DNA from: Croceibacterium sp. TMG7-5b_MA50
Lineage (GTDB): Bacteria; Pseudomonadota; Alphaproteobacteria; Sphingomonadales; Sphingomonadaceae
DNA length: 64,000 bases
Reading direction: 5' to 3'
Assembly: GCF_039830145.1 (NCBI RefSeq)
Contig: NZ_CP156082.1
Coordinates: 1,940,001-2,004,000, forward strand
Part shown: piece by piece, positions 16,495-25,112 of the stretch
Numbering within the stretch: position 1 is the first letter of the stretch
Layout: every line of letters starts with the position of its first letter
Made by a program: the position numbers and the translations under genes
The notes under the pieces: generated by a model
The model's input: the letters and a program-made list of their open reading frames with translations, nothing else
What the model was told of the DNA's origin: nothing
The model's database searches: none

Positions 16495-17520
16495 ATGTTC
16501 TGGTTCCTTGACCGTGACCTGACGCTGAACACCAGCTGCGACTGGCAGATCCTGATCGGCTTGAACGGCAATGATCGCCTGTCCAGCAAGCACAACAACA
16601 CCACGCTGATCGGCAATGGCGGCAACGACACCCTGACCACCGACATGATCCGCGGCTTCAACTACACCCGCGACGTGCGCGGCGCGCAGTTCGGCGGCAG
16701 CGGCAACGACAAGCTGTTCTTCCAGTCGGCCACCGCGTCCAAGTATGTCGGCGTGGTGCAGGACGGTGGTTCGGGTGACGACCTGATCGAATCCTATACC
16801 TACCTGCTCGGCAACGGCACGCTCCAGTGCGAGAAGTCGCTGATGGAAACCTGCGTTTCCGGCGACAGCGGCAACGATGTGATCAAGATCGAGGCCACGC
16901 TGCAGAAGGCCGACGGCCATATCAGCAACAAGGCGTTCGGCGGCAGTGGCAATGACAGCATCTACCTGTCGGCCGACACGCTGGACAGCGTCGCCGGCTC
17001 CACCGGCAAGAACTACGCCGAGGGCGGCACGGGCAACGACACCATGGTCGCGCGCGGTTATGGCTCCACGCAGGACAGCCTCGTGAACGTGCTGTACGGC
17101 GAGAGCGGCCACGACACGCTGACCGCCTACATCTTCAACAAGATGGGCGCGAGCCTGCTGTATGGCGGCGAAGGCGACGACACGCTGAGCACGTTCGGCG
17201 GCAAGGGCAACAAGCTGTTCGGCGGCAGCGGCAACGACAAGCTGATCGGCGGCGAAGGCGACGACATCCTGATCGGCGGCACCGGCAACGACACCATGAG
17301 CACCGGCGAGGGCCTGGACCTGGTCGTGTTCGGCTGCAATTCGGGCCAGGACGTGCTGACCCAGTTCTGCATCTACCGCGACAAGATCGTGTTCGAGGAC
17401 GGCCAGAGCTTCAAGTCGCTGTCCGTGGGCGCGGAAGGCACCACGCTGTTCTTCAACGACGGCAGCAGCGTGCTGGTCATGGGTGAGTTCACCACCGACC
17501 TGACCGCCTACTTCGGCTGA
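16495..17520 (+). CDS. Small RTX calcium-binding protein
   Basis: The 341-residue protein is built almost entirely of nonapeptide RTX-type repeats, about twelve recognisable copies such as GGSGNDKL, GGEGDDTL, GGTGNDTM and GDSGNDVI. It has no N-terminal signal peptide and no catalytic domain that I recognise. The C terminus (VLVMGEFTTDLTAYFG) resembles the region preceding the end of type I secreted proteins. It is probably exported through an ABC/TolC system and folds on binding calcium outside, possibly as a surface or matrix protein. ATG 16495 is preferred, with GGGGGA nine bases upstream. A strong terminator follows. No exporter genes lie in the window. Confidence 0.82.
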   Translation: MFWFLDRDLTLNTSCDWQILIGLNGNDRLSSKHNNTTLIGNGGNDTLTTDMIRGFNYTRDVRGAQFGGSGNDKLFFQSATASKYVGVVQDGGSGDDLIESYTYLLGNGTLQCEKSLMETCVSGDSGNDVIKIEATLQKADGHISNKAFGGSGNDSIYLSADTLDSVAGSTGKNYAEGGTGNDTMVARGYGSTQDSLVNVLYGESGHDTLTAYIFNKMGASLLYGGEGDDTLSTFGGKGNKLFGGSGNDKLIGGEGDDILIGGTGNDTMSTGEGLDLVVFGCNSGQDVLTQFCIYRDKIVFEDGQSFKSLSVGAEGTTLFFNDGSSVLVMGEFTTDLTAYFG

Positions 17521-17555
17521 TCCGCCAGCGGCCGCAGAGCCGCACGGATACCATC

Positions 17556-17591
17556 GCACCGGGCTGCCCCATCGCAGCCCGGTGCTTTTTT
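17556..17591 (+). terminator. Rho-independent terminator after the RTX gene
   Basis: GCACCGGGCTG (17556-17566) pairs perfectly with CAGCCCGGTGC (17575-17585) around an 8-base loop and is followed by six T residues. It separates the RTX gene from the convergent BCCT gene. Confidence 0.93.
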
Positions 17592-17618
17592 ATGCGCGTT
17601 CGCGGCTATGGCGCAGGA

Positions 17619-19565
17619 TCAGCCGGGCTGGACAGTCGCGCTGGCGACCGCCGCGGCGCCGATCGGGCGCCAGCCTTCCAACTGGTTCAGGATGTCGCCC
17701 GCGATCTGCTCCGTCGAATAGCCGGTCAGGTCGCGCGGCCGCCCTTGCACACCGGTCTGGGCGGAAAGGGTCCAGGTATTGCTCCGCCGTGCTTCCGACG
17801 CCTCCAGCGCGGTATAGGCAGCGAGGGGGCGGGAGCGCGGTTCAAGCCGGTATGTGAACACCCGGTCGGGCGCGAAGCTGATGGTCAGCACAATCCGCTC
17901 GTCCTCCCGGTCGATATGGCTGTCGGCCCAGCCTTCCTCCTGCATCGCCTCGCACACTGATCGCAGCGCCGGTTCGCCCTTGCTGGCCATCTGCCGCAGG
18001 ATCTCCGCCTTGCTGGCAGGGACGAACAGCCGCTTCAACTGCTCACCGATCGGAGGGGCCTCTTCCGAGATGGCGATGCCGGCAAGGTCGGCGCCGGTCT
18101 GGCGCACCAGCCCCACCGCCAACAGCAGCATGATGCAGGCGAAGGGCAGCGCAGCCAGCAGCGTCGCGGTCTGCAACGCGCCAAGTCCGCCCGCCATCAG
18201 CAGCAGGGTCGCGGTCGCGCCCAGCAGCAGGCACCAATACACCCGTTGCCAGCGGGGCGTGTCCTCCACGCCGCCCGATGCCAGCGTGTCGATCACCAGC
18301 GCGCCTGAATCGGCCGAGGTGATGAAGAACACCGCCACCAGCACGATCGCCAGCGTGCTGGTGAAGCCCGCCCCCGGCAGGTAGTCCAGGAACTTGAACA
18401 AGGCAGTGGACAGGTTCTCGCTGACCGCCGCCGAAATGCCGCCGGCTGCCCCGCCCAGATCCAGCGCGATGGCGGTGTTGCCGAACACCGTCATCCACAG
18501 GAAGGTGAAGCCGGCCGGCACGAACAGTACGCCGATCACGAATTGCCGGATTGTCCGCCCGCGTGAAATGCGGGCGATGAACATGCCGACGAACGGTGAC
18601 CAGGCGATCCACCACGACCAATAGAACAGCGTCCAGTCAGCCATCCACGCCCGCGGTTCGTAGGCGTACAGGGTGAAAGTCCGCGATACGAAATGGTCGA
18701 GATAGAGGCCAAAATTCTGCACCAGCGCGCGCAGCAGGAACAAGGTTGGCCCCCACAGCATCACGAAGATCATCAGCAGCACGGCCAGCATCAGGTTCAG
18801 TTCTGACAGGCGCCTGACGCCCTTGTCCGCCCCGCTCAGCACCGACAGCGTGGCCGCGCCCATCACCACGGCGATGACGATGACCTGCACGGTGATCGTG
18901 TCGGGCAGCCCGTAGTTGAATGCCAGCCCCGCGCTCATCTGCGCGACGCCGAAGCCGAGCGAGGTGGAGACGCCGAACACCGTGCCGCACACGCCGAAGA
19001 TGTCGATCGCATCGCCCAGCGGGCCGTTGATCCGCTTGCCGAAGATCGGGTGCAGCCCAGACCGCAGCGTCAGGGGCAGGCCCTTGCGGTGGGAGAAATA
19101 GGCAAGGCTGAGGCCGACGAGTGCATACACCGCCCAGGCATGAATACCGTAATGGTGGAATGTGATCGCCATCGCCTCGCGCGCGGCGTCGAAGGTGCGA
19201 GGCTCCACGTCAGGGGGCGAGGTGAAGTGCTGGATCGGCTCCGCGACGGCGAAGTACATCAGCCCGATGCCCATGCCTGCGGCGAACAGCATCGCCAGCC
19301 AGGAGGCATAGGGGAAATCGGGCTCCGCATCGTCCGGCCCCAGCTTCAGCCGACCCGCCGGCCCGAAGCCAAGCACCAGCACGACCACCACGAAGGCGGC
19401 CACGGCCGACACGTAGAACCAGCCAAAGGTCCGGATCACCCAATCCTGGGCGACGCTGAAGACTGCATCCGACGTGCCCGGCGCCAGCAGCGTACTGCCC
19501 AGCAGGATCGCGATGATGGCGGACGCGCCCCAGAAGACACGCGGGTTCATGGCTGTGCGTTGCAT
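17619..19565 (-). CDS. BCCT-family betaine/choline/carnitine transporter
   Basis: The 648-residue protein has about twelve transmembrane helices and the BCCT signature around WTLFYWSWWIAWSPFVGMFI, whose tryptophans form the trimethylammonium-binding aromatic box. A glycine-rich GMGIGLMYF segment occurs in the unwound helix region. A C-terminal cytosolic extension of about 130 residues follows the last helix, as in BetT-like members where it can sense osmotic state. It imports glycine betaine, choline or related compatible solutes. The start at 19565 is used; ATG 19550 is an alternative. It converges on the RTX gene. Confidence 0.93.
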   Translation of the reverse strand: MQRTAMNPRVFWGASAIIAILLGSTLLAPGTSDAVFSVAQDWVIRTFGWFYVSAVAAFVVVVLVLGFGPAGRLKLGPDDAEPDFPYASWLAMLFAAGMGIGLMYFAVAEPIQHFTSPPDVEPRTFDAAREAMAITFHHYGIHAWAVYALVGLSLAYFSHRKGLPLTLRSGLHPIFGKRINGPLGDAIDIFGVCGTVFGVSTSLGFGVAQMSAGLAFNYGLPDTITVQVIVIAVVMGAATLSVLSGADKGVRRLSELNLMLAVLLMIFVMLWGPTLFLLRALVQNFGLYLDHFVSRTFTLYAYEPRAWMADWTLFYWSWWIAWSPFVGMFIARISRGRTIRQFVIGVLFVPAGFTFLWMTVFGNTAIALDLGGAAGGISAAVSENLSTALFKFLDYLPGAGFTSTLAIVLVAVFFITSADSGALVIDTLASGGVEDTPRWQRVYWCLLLGATATLLLMAGGLGALQTATLLAALPFACIMLLLAVGLVRQTGADLAGIAISEEAPPIGEQLKRLFVPASKAEILRQMASKGEPALRSVCEAMQEEGWADSHIDREDERIVLTISFAPDRVFTYRLEPRSRPLAAYTALEASEARRSNTWTLSAQTGVQGRPRDLTGYSTEQIAGDILNQLEGWRPIGAAAVASATVQPG

Positions 19566-19687
19566 CGCCCGCCGTTAGCCTTTGTTAGGCCAAAAGTCAG
19601 TGCCGCACAAAAAACCCGCCGAGACGCAGCATGGCGGCCGCATCACCCAGCCTGATGGCTGGTTAGGCGATCGATAATGGCCGGTCC

Positions 19688-19786
19688 GTGTTCCAACACA
19701 AGACGCGCAAGCAGCCCTTCTTAAATCGCCTGGGGCTGATCGTGGCGATCCAGTTGGGGCTGACCATCGGCTTCCTGCTGCCCTGA
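19688..19786 (+). CDS. Possible 32-residue single-helix membrane micro-protein
   Basis: A GTG-initiated frame encodes a basic N terminus (FQHKTRKQPFLNR) followed by one hydrophobic helix (LGLIVAIQLGLTIGFLLP) and a TGA. The positive-inside, single-span layout is typical of small membrane proteins. The ribosome site is weak and no homologue is known to me, so it could be chance in an intergenic region. Confidence 0.3.
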   Translation: MFQHKTRKQPFLNRLGLIVAIQLGLTIGFLLP

Positions 19787-19835
19787 CCTATAAGCGGACA
19801 CGCCCGATGACGCCATCCTGCCGCCCACAATGCGG

Positions 19836-19869
19836 TCGGGGGCGCCAGGCTGTGGCCTGCCGCCCCCGA
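19836..19869 (-). terminator. Long GC-rich hairpin downstream of bfr
   Basis: TCGGGGGCG (19836-19844) pairs with CGCCCCCGA (19861-19869), and after one C-C mismatch CAGGC pairs with GCCTG around the loop TGTG. It lies 40 bases past the bfr stop. No T-run follows on the minus strand, so it may stall polymerase or stabilise the 3' end. Confidence 0.5.
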
Positions 19870-19909
19870 TCCACTATGCCGGACCGCGCACGGCGCGGCC
19901 GGCAACAGA

Positions 19910-20413
19910 TCAATGCTCCCCGGCGTTGGCCATCATCTCCGGCGCGGGGGCGCTGTTCAGCTGGACATAGTTCTGCAGGCCCATGCGCTCGATCATGTCT
20001 AGCTGCGTCTCCAGGAAGTCGACATGCTCTTCCTCGGATTCGAGGATGCGCTTGAACAGCTCACGGCTGACATAGTCGCGCACCTTCTCGCAACGCTCGA
20101 TCGCCTCGCGCAGCAGGGGCACGGCCTCCTCCTCCAGCGCCAGGTCGGCCTTCAGGATCTCCTCGACCGTCTCGCCAACCTTCAGCCGGTGCAGCTGCTG
20201 GAAGTTGGGCAGACCGTCCAGGAACAGGATGCGTTCCGACAGCCAGTCGGCATGCTTCATCTCGTCGATGGATTCGTGCCGCTCATGCTCGGCCAAGCGC
20301 TGAACGCCCCAATGCTGCAGCGCGCGGTAATGCAGCCAGTACTGGTTGATGGCGGTCAGTTCGTTGGTGAGTGCCTTGTTCAGGTACTCGATGACGATGG
20401 CGTCACCCTTCAT
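19910..20413 (-). CDS. bfr: Bacterioferritin
   Basis: This 167-residue four-helix-bundle protein assembles into the 24-mer iron storage shell. Family features visible are the ferroxidase residues in [14 protein letters not shown] and EMKHADW, where the Met is the axial haem ligand at the subunit interface, and the helix [19 protein letters not shown] 20413 is chosen, with GGAG eight bases upstream; a longer in-frame start at 20446 lacks support. bfd lies immediately upstream on the same strand, and the paired palindromes at 20514-20548 sit between them, suggesting iron-responsive control of bfr. Confidence 0.95.
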   Translation of the reverse strand: MKGDAIVIEYLNKALTNELTAINQYWLHYRALQHWGVQRLAEHERHESIDEMKHADWLSERILFLDGLPNFQQLHRLKVGETVEEILKADLALEEEAVPLLREAIERCEKVRDYVSRELFKRILESEEEHVDFLETQLDMIERMGLQNYVQLNSAPAPEMMANAGEH

Positions 20414-20513
20414 GCTGCGGCTCCATGCGAAATCATGGTGCAGCAAATGGACCTGCCCACACCAAGTGGCAAGACAATTGATCGAAAAAACCGAACTAAA
20501 ACGCTGGTTTGAG

Positions 20514-20548
20514 AGTGATTGTCACTTACCCGGCAAGTGATTGTCACT
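20514..20548. promoter_or_regulatory. Two AGTGATTGTCACT palindromes upstream of bfr
   Basis: Identical 13-base palindromic sites occupy 20514-20526 and 20536-20548, offset by 22 bases, about two helical turns. They lie in the 152-base gap between the bfd stop and bfr start. A dimeric iron regulator of the Fur class (or a similar repressor) binding cooperatively on one DNA face would fit; the regulator is inferred. Confidence 0.6.
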
Positions 20549-20565
20549 CGCTTTTGTACAGGCGC

Positions 20566-20757
20566 TCAGGCGGCGACCTTCTGCTGGCAGGCGGCGGCGC
20601 GATATTCTTCCAGCATGTCCTCTGCATCGTCCAGGCACTGCCCGCATTGGGGCCGCTTGCCGAGCCGCTGGTACACACCCGACGCGTCGCACCCGGCACC
20701 GAGCGCGGCGGTCCTGAATTCGCATTCGCGGATGGCATTGCAGATACAGATATACAT
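20566..20757 (-). CDS. bfd: Bacterioferritin-associated ferredoxin
   Basis: The 63-residue protein MYICICNAIRECEF... has the BFD-type [2Fe-2S] cysteines: CxC at residues 4 and 6, and CGQC in RPQCGQCLDDAEDM. Bfd reduces stored ferric iron in bacterioferritin to release it. The short size is normal for the family. ATG 20757 is used because the frame upstream has no alignable sequence. Its position directly before bfr supports the role. Confidence 0.93.
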   Translation of the reverse strand: MYICICNAIRECEFRTAALGAGCDASGVYQRLGKRPQCGQCLDDAEDMLEEYRAAACQQKVAA

Positions 20758-20851
20758 GGAAGCTCGCGATTCCCGTGTCCTGCCGACGACGCTAATGAGA
20801 GCACGTCGCAGGAGCAAGCCTTTTCGCGAATTGTTTGCAGCTTCGATGCTG

Positions 20852-21841
20852 TCAGCCGGCCTGTGGTCCCGGTGGCGACTCGCCGACCGCAGCCGGTGTA
20901 CTCTCGGCAGACGCATCCTCGCCGACCGGGCGCGTCGGGGCGCTGGGCAGCAGCCACAGCTTCTCCTGGGCGAAGTCGATCAGCAGGACCGAGTTGCGGA
21001 ACATCGGCAGGCCGATGGCGATCTCCGCCTCGCCATCCTCAACCGGGGCGATAACCAACGGCGGGTCGCGCCCGCTCAGCGGGCCGATCCGGACGGTACC
21101 ATCCAGCTTGCGGGTCGGATTGACGCGCGTGGTAGGCAGCGCGTCGGGTTGCAGCCGGGCATAGGCCGCGGGCGACACGTGGATGCCCGCGCCCAGCGCC
21201 AAGTCCAGCACCGCCCGCTCCGTGCCGCCGCGCACCTCCAGTTCCACCAGATTGCTTCCCTGCGTCAGCACCAGCGGGGACGGGCCGCCCGTCGCCCGGC
21301 TCGAACCGCCGGGCATGATCTTCGCGCTGCGCTGGCCGGTGTCCAGAAACAGGAACATCGATGACAGGATGTTCCGGCCCAGCACGAAGCCGATCTCCCG
21401 CTGGTGCAGCGCGGACAACGGCTGAAGATCGACCGCGGCAAGGGCCGGCATTCGCGTGTCGAACTGGCCAGGGATCGCCACCGGCACGTCCAGCACCTGC
21501 CGCTTCTCCACGCGGCCGGTCGGCCCGGGGAACGTGCCTGACGGCGCACGCATCTCCAGATCCGCCGCTTCAGCCAGCGCCGTGTCGATCACGCTGAATT
21601 CGGATCGGTTGTCGATCAGTCCCCAGACCTCACGCCCGGCGATCGTCACGGGGAACAGCACGACGCCACGGCTGAGGATGATATTGTCCCTGGCAGGATC
21701 CGTTCGGTGAAAGCTGATCGCGACATTTCCGGCCGCGGGCACCTCAGTTCCAACCGACGCCGCCGGTGCGCCCTCCTGCGCCCTGGCGGGTGGAGACGCG
21801 ACAAGCGCCAGCATCGTGGCAAGGCAGCAGGCAACCCGCAT
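20852..21841 (-). CDS. Exported retropepsin-like protein with degenerate active site
   Basis: The protein has 329 residues with a signal peptide (MRVACCLATMLALVASPPARA). Two repeated beta-rich halves resemble bacterial retropepsin/aspartyl-protease-like proteins. In the first half the usual (L/I)DTGA loop is replaced by GLIDNRSEFSVID; in the second it is VLDLALGAGIHVSP. The canonical Asp-Thr-Gly is therefore lost in both, and proteolytic activity is doubtful. The C-terminal 30 residues are proline-rich and low complexity. GGGAGA upstream supports ATG 21841. It may be a periplasmic binding or scaffold protein. The family call is from local pattern only. Confidence 0.6.
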   Translation of the reverse strand: MRVACCLATMLALVASPPARAQEGAPAASVGTEVPAAGNVAISFHRTDPARDNIILSRGVVLFPVTIAGREVWGLIDNRSEFSVIDTALAEAADLEMRAPSGTFPGPTGRVEKRQVLDVPVAIPGQFDTRMPALAAVDLQPLSALHQREIGFVLGRNILSSMFLFLDTGQRSAKIMPGGSSRATGGPSPLVLTQGSNLVELEVRGGTERAVLDLALGAGIHVSPAAYARLQPDALPTTRVNPTRKLDGTVRIGPLSGRDPPLVIAPVEDGEAEIAIGLPMFRNSVLLIDFAQEKLWLLPSAPTRPVGEDASAESTPAAVGESPPGPQAG

Positions 21842-22008
21842 CCATGATCTCCCGCAAGGCGCTGGCCTGCTTGTGTTCTGCCGCGCGTTTTGGGTCATCC
21901 GGCAGCGCGCGGCAAGCCGCATGTCGGGACTGTCGCTCACTACACCCGGCGATGCCCCGATCCCGGCGATTTACGCTCCCTTCACCTGCCGCGCCTGATG
22001 AGTGCGCC

Positions 22009-22707
22009 ATGCAGCTGCCGCGTTTTCCCTTCCGCCCGCTTGCCGCCCTGCCCGCTCTGATGCTGCTCGGCGCTTGCACCGTGCCGCTGGGGCATGGTGC
22101 GCGACCCGATCCGGCAGCCGCGGCCGTTGCGATGGCGCAGCGGGCCGTTGCCGCCGCGCCCGGTGATGCGCAGGCGCTCGCCACGCTGGGTCAGGCGCAG
22201 CTTGCCGCCGGGCGTTTTGCGGCAGCGGCGGAGAGCTTCGCGGATGCCCGCGCGAAGGGTGAGGGCGGCGGGCGCACCCTGCTCGGCCATGCGCTGGCGC
22301 TGGCAGGATCGTGGCGGCACGAGGAGGCGGCGGAACTGTTGCTGTCCCCCGCGGCACAGGCGCTGCCCGCCGGCGATCGCGGCCTGGCCCTGGCACTCGC
22401 GGGGGAGCCGGAGGTGGCGGTGCGGATGCTGGTGCTGGCGGTGGAGCAGACGCCCGACAGCGCCGCCTTGCGCCAGAACCTGGCATTCGCCTTAGCCATG
22501 GCGGGCCGCTGGGCGGAGGCGCGCCAGCTCGCCGCGCTGGATGTCGCGCCGGATGCCCTGCCCGCTCGCCTCGCGCATTGGGCGCGGATGGCGGGCGCCG
22601 GCCCCACACCGCAGCGCATGGCCGCGATGCTGGGCACGGCACCTGCCACCAAGGCCGCACCCGCGATGGCCTGGCACCGTCCGCGCTGGGCCGGCGCCCG
22701 CTGGTAG
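22009..22707 (+). CDS. TPR-containing lipoprotein
   Basis: The 232-residue protein has a lipoprotein signal (ALMLLGAC) and helical repeats fitting tetratricopeptide units (AVAAAPGDAQALATLGQAQLA, AVEQTPDSAALRQNLAFALA). It resembles TadD-like and other TPR lipoproteins, though no tad genes are nearby. The likely role is as a protein-interaction scaffold on the periplasmic face of the outer membrane. ATG 22009 begins directly before the signal sequence. It ends two bases from the convergent pyrimidine gene. Confidence 0.75.
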   Translation: MQLPRFPFRPLAALPALMLLGACTVPLGHGARPDPAAAAVAMAQRAVAAAPGDAQALATLGQAQLAAGRFAAAAESFADARAKGEGGGRTLLGHALALAGSWRHEEAAELLLSPAAQALPAGDRGLALALAGEPEVAVRMLVLAVEQTPDSAALRQNLAFALAMAGRWAEARQLAALDVAPDALPARLAHWARMAGAGPTPQRMAAMLGTAPATKAAPAMAWHRPRWAGARW

Positions 22708-22709
22708 GC

Positions 22710-23942
22710 TCAGCCCGCGATCCGGGCACCGCCCTTCCACAGCATCAGCACCCGGCCCTGCACCGGCTGCCGGTCGAACGGCGTGTTGCCGGCGGTGGCG
22801 GCCATCTTGGCCGAATCGACCACCCATGGCCGTTCCGGATCGATCAGCGCCACGTCGGCTTCCGCCCCGGCGCGCAGCTCGCCCGCCGCCACGCCCAGCA
22901 GGCGCGCGGGATTGCGGGCCAGCAGGTCGAAGGCGCGCGGCAGGTCAATCACGCCGTCGCGCACCAGCGACAGGGTGCATGGCAGCAGGGTCTCCGCCCC
23001 GGCCATGCCCGGCGCCGCGTCGGCGAAGGGCAACCTTTTGTCCTCCGCCCCGCGCGGATCGTGGCCCGATGCGATCACGTCGATTGTGCCGTCACCGGTG
23101 GCGGCGATCACCGCCTGTCGGTCCGCCTCGCTGCGCAGCGGTGGCGACAGGCGGGCAAAGGTGCGGAAATCCTTGATGGCGAGGTCCGACAGCATGAAGT
23201 GCGCCGGCGTTACCCCCGCCGTCACCGCCAGCCCCTTCGCCTTGGCGGCGCGCACCAGCGCCAGCCCGCCGCGCGTCGTGACCTGCCGGAAATGGATCGG
23301 CGCGCCTGCCAGCTCCGCCAAGGCGATGTCGCGCGCGATGGCCAGCGCCTCCGCCTCCGCCGGCGCGCTGGGCAGGCCCAGGCGCGTGGCGATATCGCCG
23401 GCGGTGGCGACGGCATTGCCGGCCAGCCCCGCATCCTCCGCATGGGTGACCACCACCATATCCAGCATCGCGGCATATTGCAGCAGCCGCAGCATGGCGC
23501 CGGAATCGCCAATCCAGCGGCGGCCGGTGGCGACCCCGCGCGCGCCAGCGTCGCGCATCAGCGCCAGTTCGGCCAGCTGCTCGCCCGCCAGCCCCACGCT
23601 GGCCGCTGCGAGCGGGTGGACCCAGAAATCGGGTTTCCCGCTCTGTGCCGCGAAGCGCACGCGGGCGGGATGGTCGAGCGGGGGGGCCTGGTCGGGCATC
23701 AGCGCGGCGCGGGTGATGCCGCCGAAATGGAACGCCGGCTTGTCGATGGCGAAGGTGCCGTAATCGACCAGCCCCGGCGTCACTAGCGCACCGCGCGCAT
23801 CGACCACCTCGTCCCCGTCCTGCGGCGCCACGTCCCCGGCGGCGGCGGTGATGAAGCCGTCCGCACAGCGGAGCGATCCCGGCCGTACGCCGACGGGCGT
23901 TACCAGCTGGCCGCCGGTGATGGTGAGCGGACGCGCCTTCAT
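22710..23942 (-). CDS. Non-catalytic dihydroorotase-like subunit (PyrC'/PyrX type)
   Basis: This 410-residue protein has an amidohydrolase fold of the dihydroorotase family. The zinc-binding D-x-H-x-H that normally follows PGLVD is replaced by [12 protein letters not shown], so two metal-ligand histidines are absent. Other family regions persist ([27 protein letters not shown]). In several bacteria such inactive homologues form a structural complex with aspartate carbamoyltransferase, and the ATGA overlap with pyrB here fits that. A separate catalytic dihydroorotase should be encoded elsewhere in the genome. Confidence 0.88.
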   Translation of the reverse strand: MKARPLTITGGQLVTPVGVRPGSLRCADGFITAAAGDVAPQDGDEVVDARGALVTPGLVDYGTFAIDKPAFHFGGITRAALMPDQAPPLDHPARVRFAAQSGKPDFWVHPLAAASVGLAGEQLAELALMRDAGARGVATGRRWIGDSGAMLRLLQYAAMLDMVVVTHAEDAGLAGNAVATAGDIATRLGLPSAPAEAEALAIARDIALAELAGAPIHFRQVTTRGGLALVRAAKAKGLAVTAGVTPAHFMLSDLAIKDFRTFARLSPPLRSEADRQAVIAATGDGTIDVIASGHDPRGAEDKRLPFADAAPGMAGAETLLPCTLSLVRDGVIDLPRAFDLLARNPARLLGVAAGELRAGAEADVALIDPERPWVVDSAKMAATAGNTPFDRQPVQGRVLMLWKGGARIAG

Positions 23943-24958
23943 GCCCAGCCCTCCACCTGCCGCGCCCGGCGGGTCAGCACCTCTAGGCAGGCCATGCGGA
24001 TGGCGACGCCCATCTCCACCTGCGCGGTGATGAGCGACCGGCCCACGCTGTCGGCCACATTGCTGTCGATCTCCACCCCCCGGTTCATCGGGCCGGGATG
24101 CATCACCAGCGCATCGGGCGCGGCGCGCGCCAGCCGTTCGGGCGTGAGGCCATAGAGGTGCCGGTATTCGCGGGGGGAAGGGATGAATTGCCCGTCCATG
24201 CGTTCGTTCTGGAGGCGCAGCATCATCACTACCTCCGCCCCGTCCAGCGCGCGATCGAAGTGGTGGAACACCTCCACCCCCATCGCCTCGATCTCCGCCG
24301 GCATCAGCGCAGGGGGCGCGCAGACCCGCACCACCGCACCCAGCGCCTGCAGGCACAGGATGTTCGATCGGGCGACCCGGCTGTGGCGGATGTCGCCGCA
24401 GATCGTCACCACCAGCCCGTTCACCATCCCGTCGCTGCTGGCGCGCCCCGCATCGCGCAAGGCATGGCGCAGCGTCAGCGCGTCGAGCAGCGCCTGCGTC
24501 GGGTGTTCGTGCTGCCCGTCGCCCGCGTTCAGCACCGGGCAGTCCACCCGGTCCGCGATCAGTTGCACCGCGCCCGAACTGCCATGGCGGATCACGATCG
24601 CATCGGCGCGCATCGCGTTCAGCGTCATGGCGGTGTCGATCAGCGTCTCCCCCTTCTTCACGCTGGATTGCGCGGCATGCATGTTGACGACATCCGCCCC
24701 CAGCCGCTTGCCCGCGATCTCGAAGCTCAGCAGCGTTCGCGTGGAGTTTTCGAAAAAGGCGTTGATGATCGTCAGGCCGGCCAGCAGGTCGGTATGCTTG
24801 GCCGGGCGGCGGTTCAGCGCCACCCATTGTTCCGCCTCGTCCAGCAGGAACAGGATCTCGTGCGTCTGCAGCTGCGCGATGCCGAGCAGGCCCCGGTGCG
24901 GGAAGGCGAGCGCGCCGGCGGGGTAGCGGGCGCGGGTGGTGGGTTCGATGGCCATCAA
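23939..24958 (-). CDS. pyrB: Aspartate carbamoyltransferase catalytic subunit
   Basis: This 339-residue enzyme condenses carbamoyl phosphate with aspartate in the first committed step of pyrimidine synthesis. Diagnostic motifs are the carbamoyl-phosphate-binding [11 protein letters not shown], the mobile-loop [20 protein letters not shown] and [12 protein letters not shown]. No regulatory pyrI-type subunit is adjacent. Its stop overlaps the start of the inactive dihydroorotase in ATGA, the organisation known for PyrB-PyrC' complexes. Both ATG 24958 and 24955 are possible starts. It diverges from sppA across a region with 17-base direct repeats. Confidence 0.96.
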   Translation of the reverse strand: MMAIEPTTRARYPAGALAFPHRGLLGIAQLQTHEILFLLDEAEQWVALNRRPAKHTDLLAGLTIINAFFENSTRTLLSFEIAGKRLGADVVNMHAAQSSVKKGETLIDTAMTLNAMRADAIVIRHGSSGAVQLIADRVDCPVLNAGDGQHEHPTQALLDALTLRHALRDAGRASSDGMVNGLVVTICGDIRHSRVARSNILCLQALGAVVRVCAPPALMPAEIEAMGVEVFHHFDRALDGAEVVMMLRLQNERMDGQFIPSPREYRHLYGLTPERLARAAPDALVMHPGPMNRGVEIDSNVADSVGRSLITAQVEMGVAIRMACLEVLTRRARQVEGWA

Positions 24959-25005
24959 AGCCTGCGCCTACCGCAGCGGCGCGCCGCCCTCAACCCGCCG
25001 CCCCC

Positions 25006-25056
25006 CATGCCTGTTGGCAATCGCCGTCCCTGCGTCGTGCATGCTTGTTGGCAATC
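25006..25056. repeat. 17-base direct repeats between pyrB and sppA
   Basis: CATGCCTGTTGGCAATC (25006-25022) recurs as CATGCTTGTTGGCAATC (25040-25056) with one mismatch, offset by 34 bases. Both copies sit in the divergent promoter region, 48-98 bases upstream of pyrB and 57-107 bases upstream of sppA. Confidence 0.6.
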
Positions 25057-25112
25057 CGCGCCAGCGCGTCTTACAAGGGCAATACACGAAGTCAGGTTGC
25101 ATTGGACGGTTC

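Larger units (their letters stand above)
19566..19909. other. 344-base intergenic region, BCCT to bfr
   Basis: The region holds a possible 32-codon membrane micro-ORF on the plus strand (19688-19786), a small hairpin CAGCC-TGAT-GGCTG near 19649-19662 and a large hairpin at 19836-19869 just past bfr. No full-length gene is evident. Confidence 0.65.

Noticed and set aside
16550-17330. Closely spaced nucleotide repeats resembling a CRISPR or tandem array
   Set aside because: The repeats are in-frame codons for GGxGND-type RTX nonapeptides and vary in length and third positions; there are no constant repeats with unique spacers.
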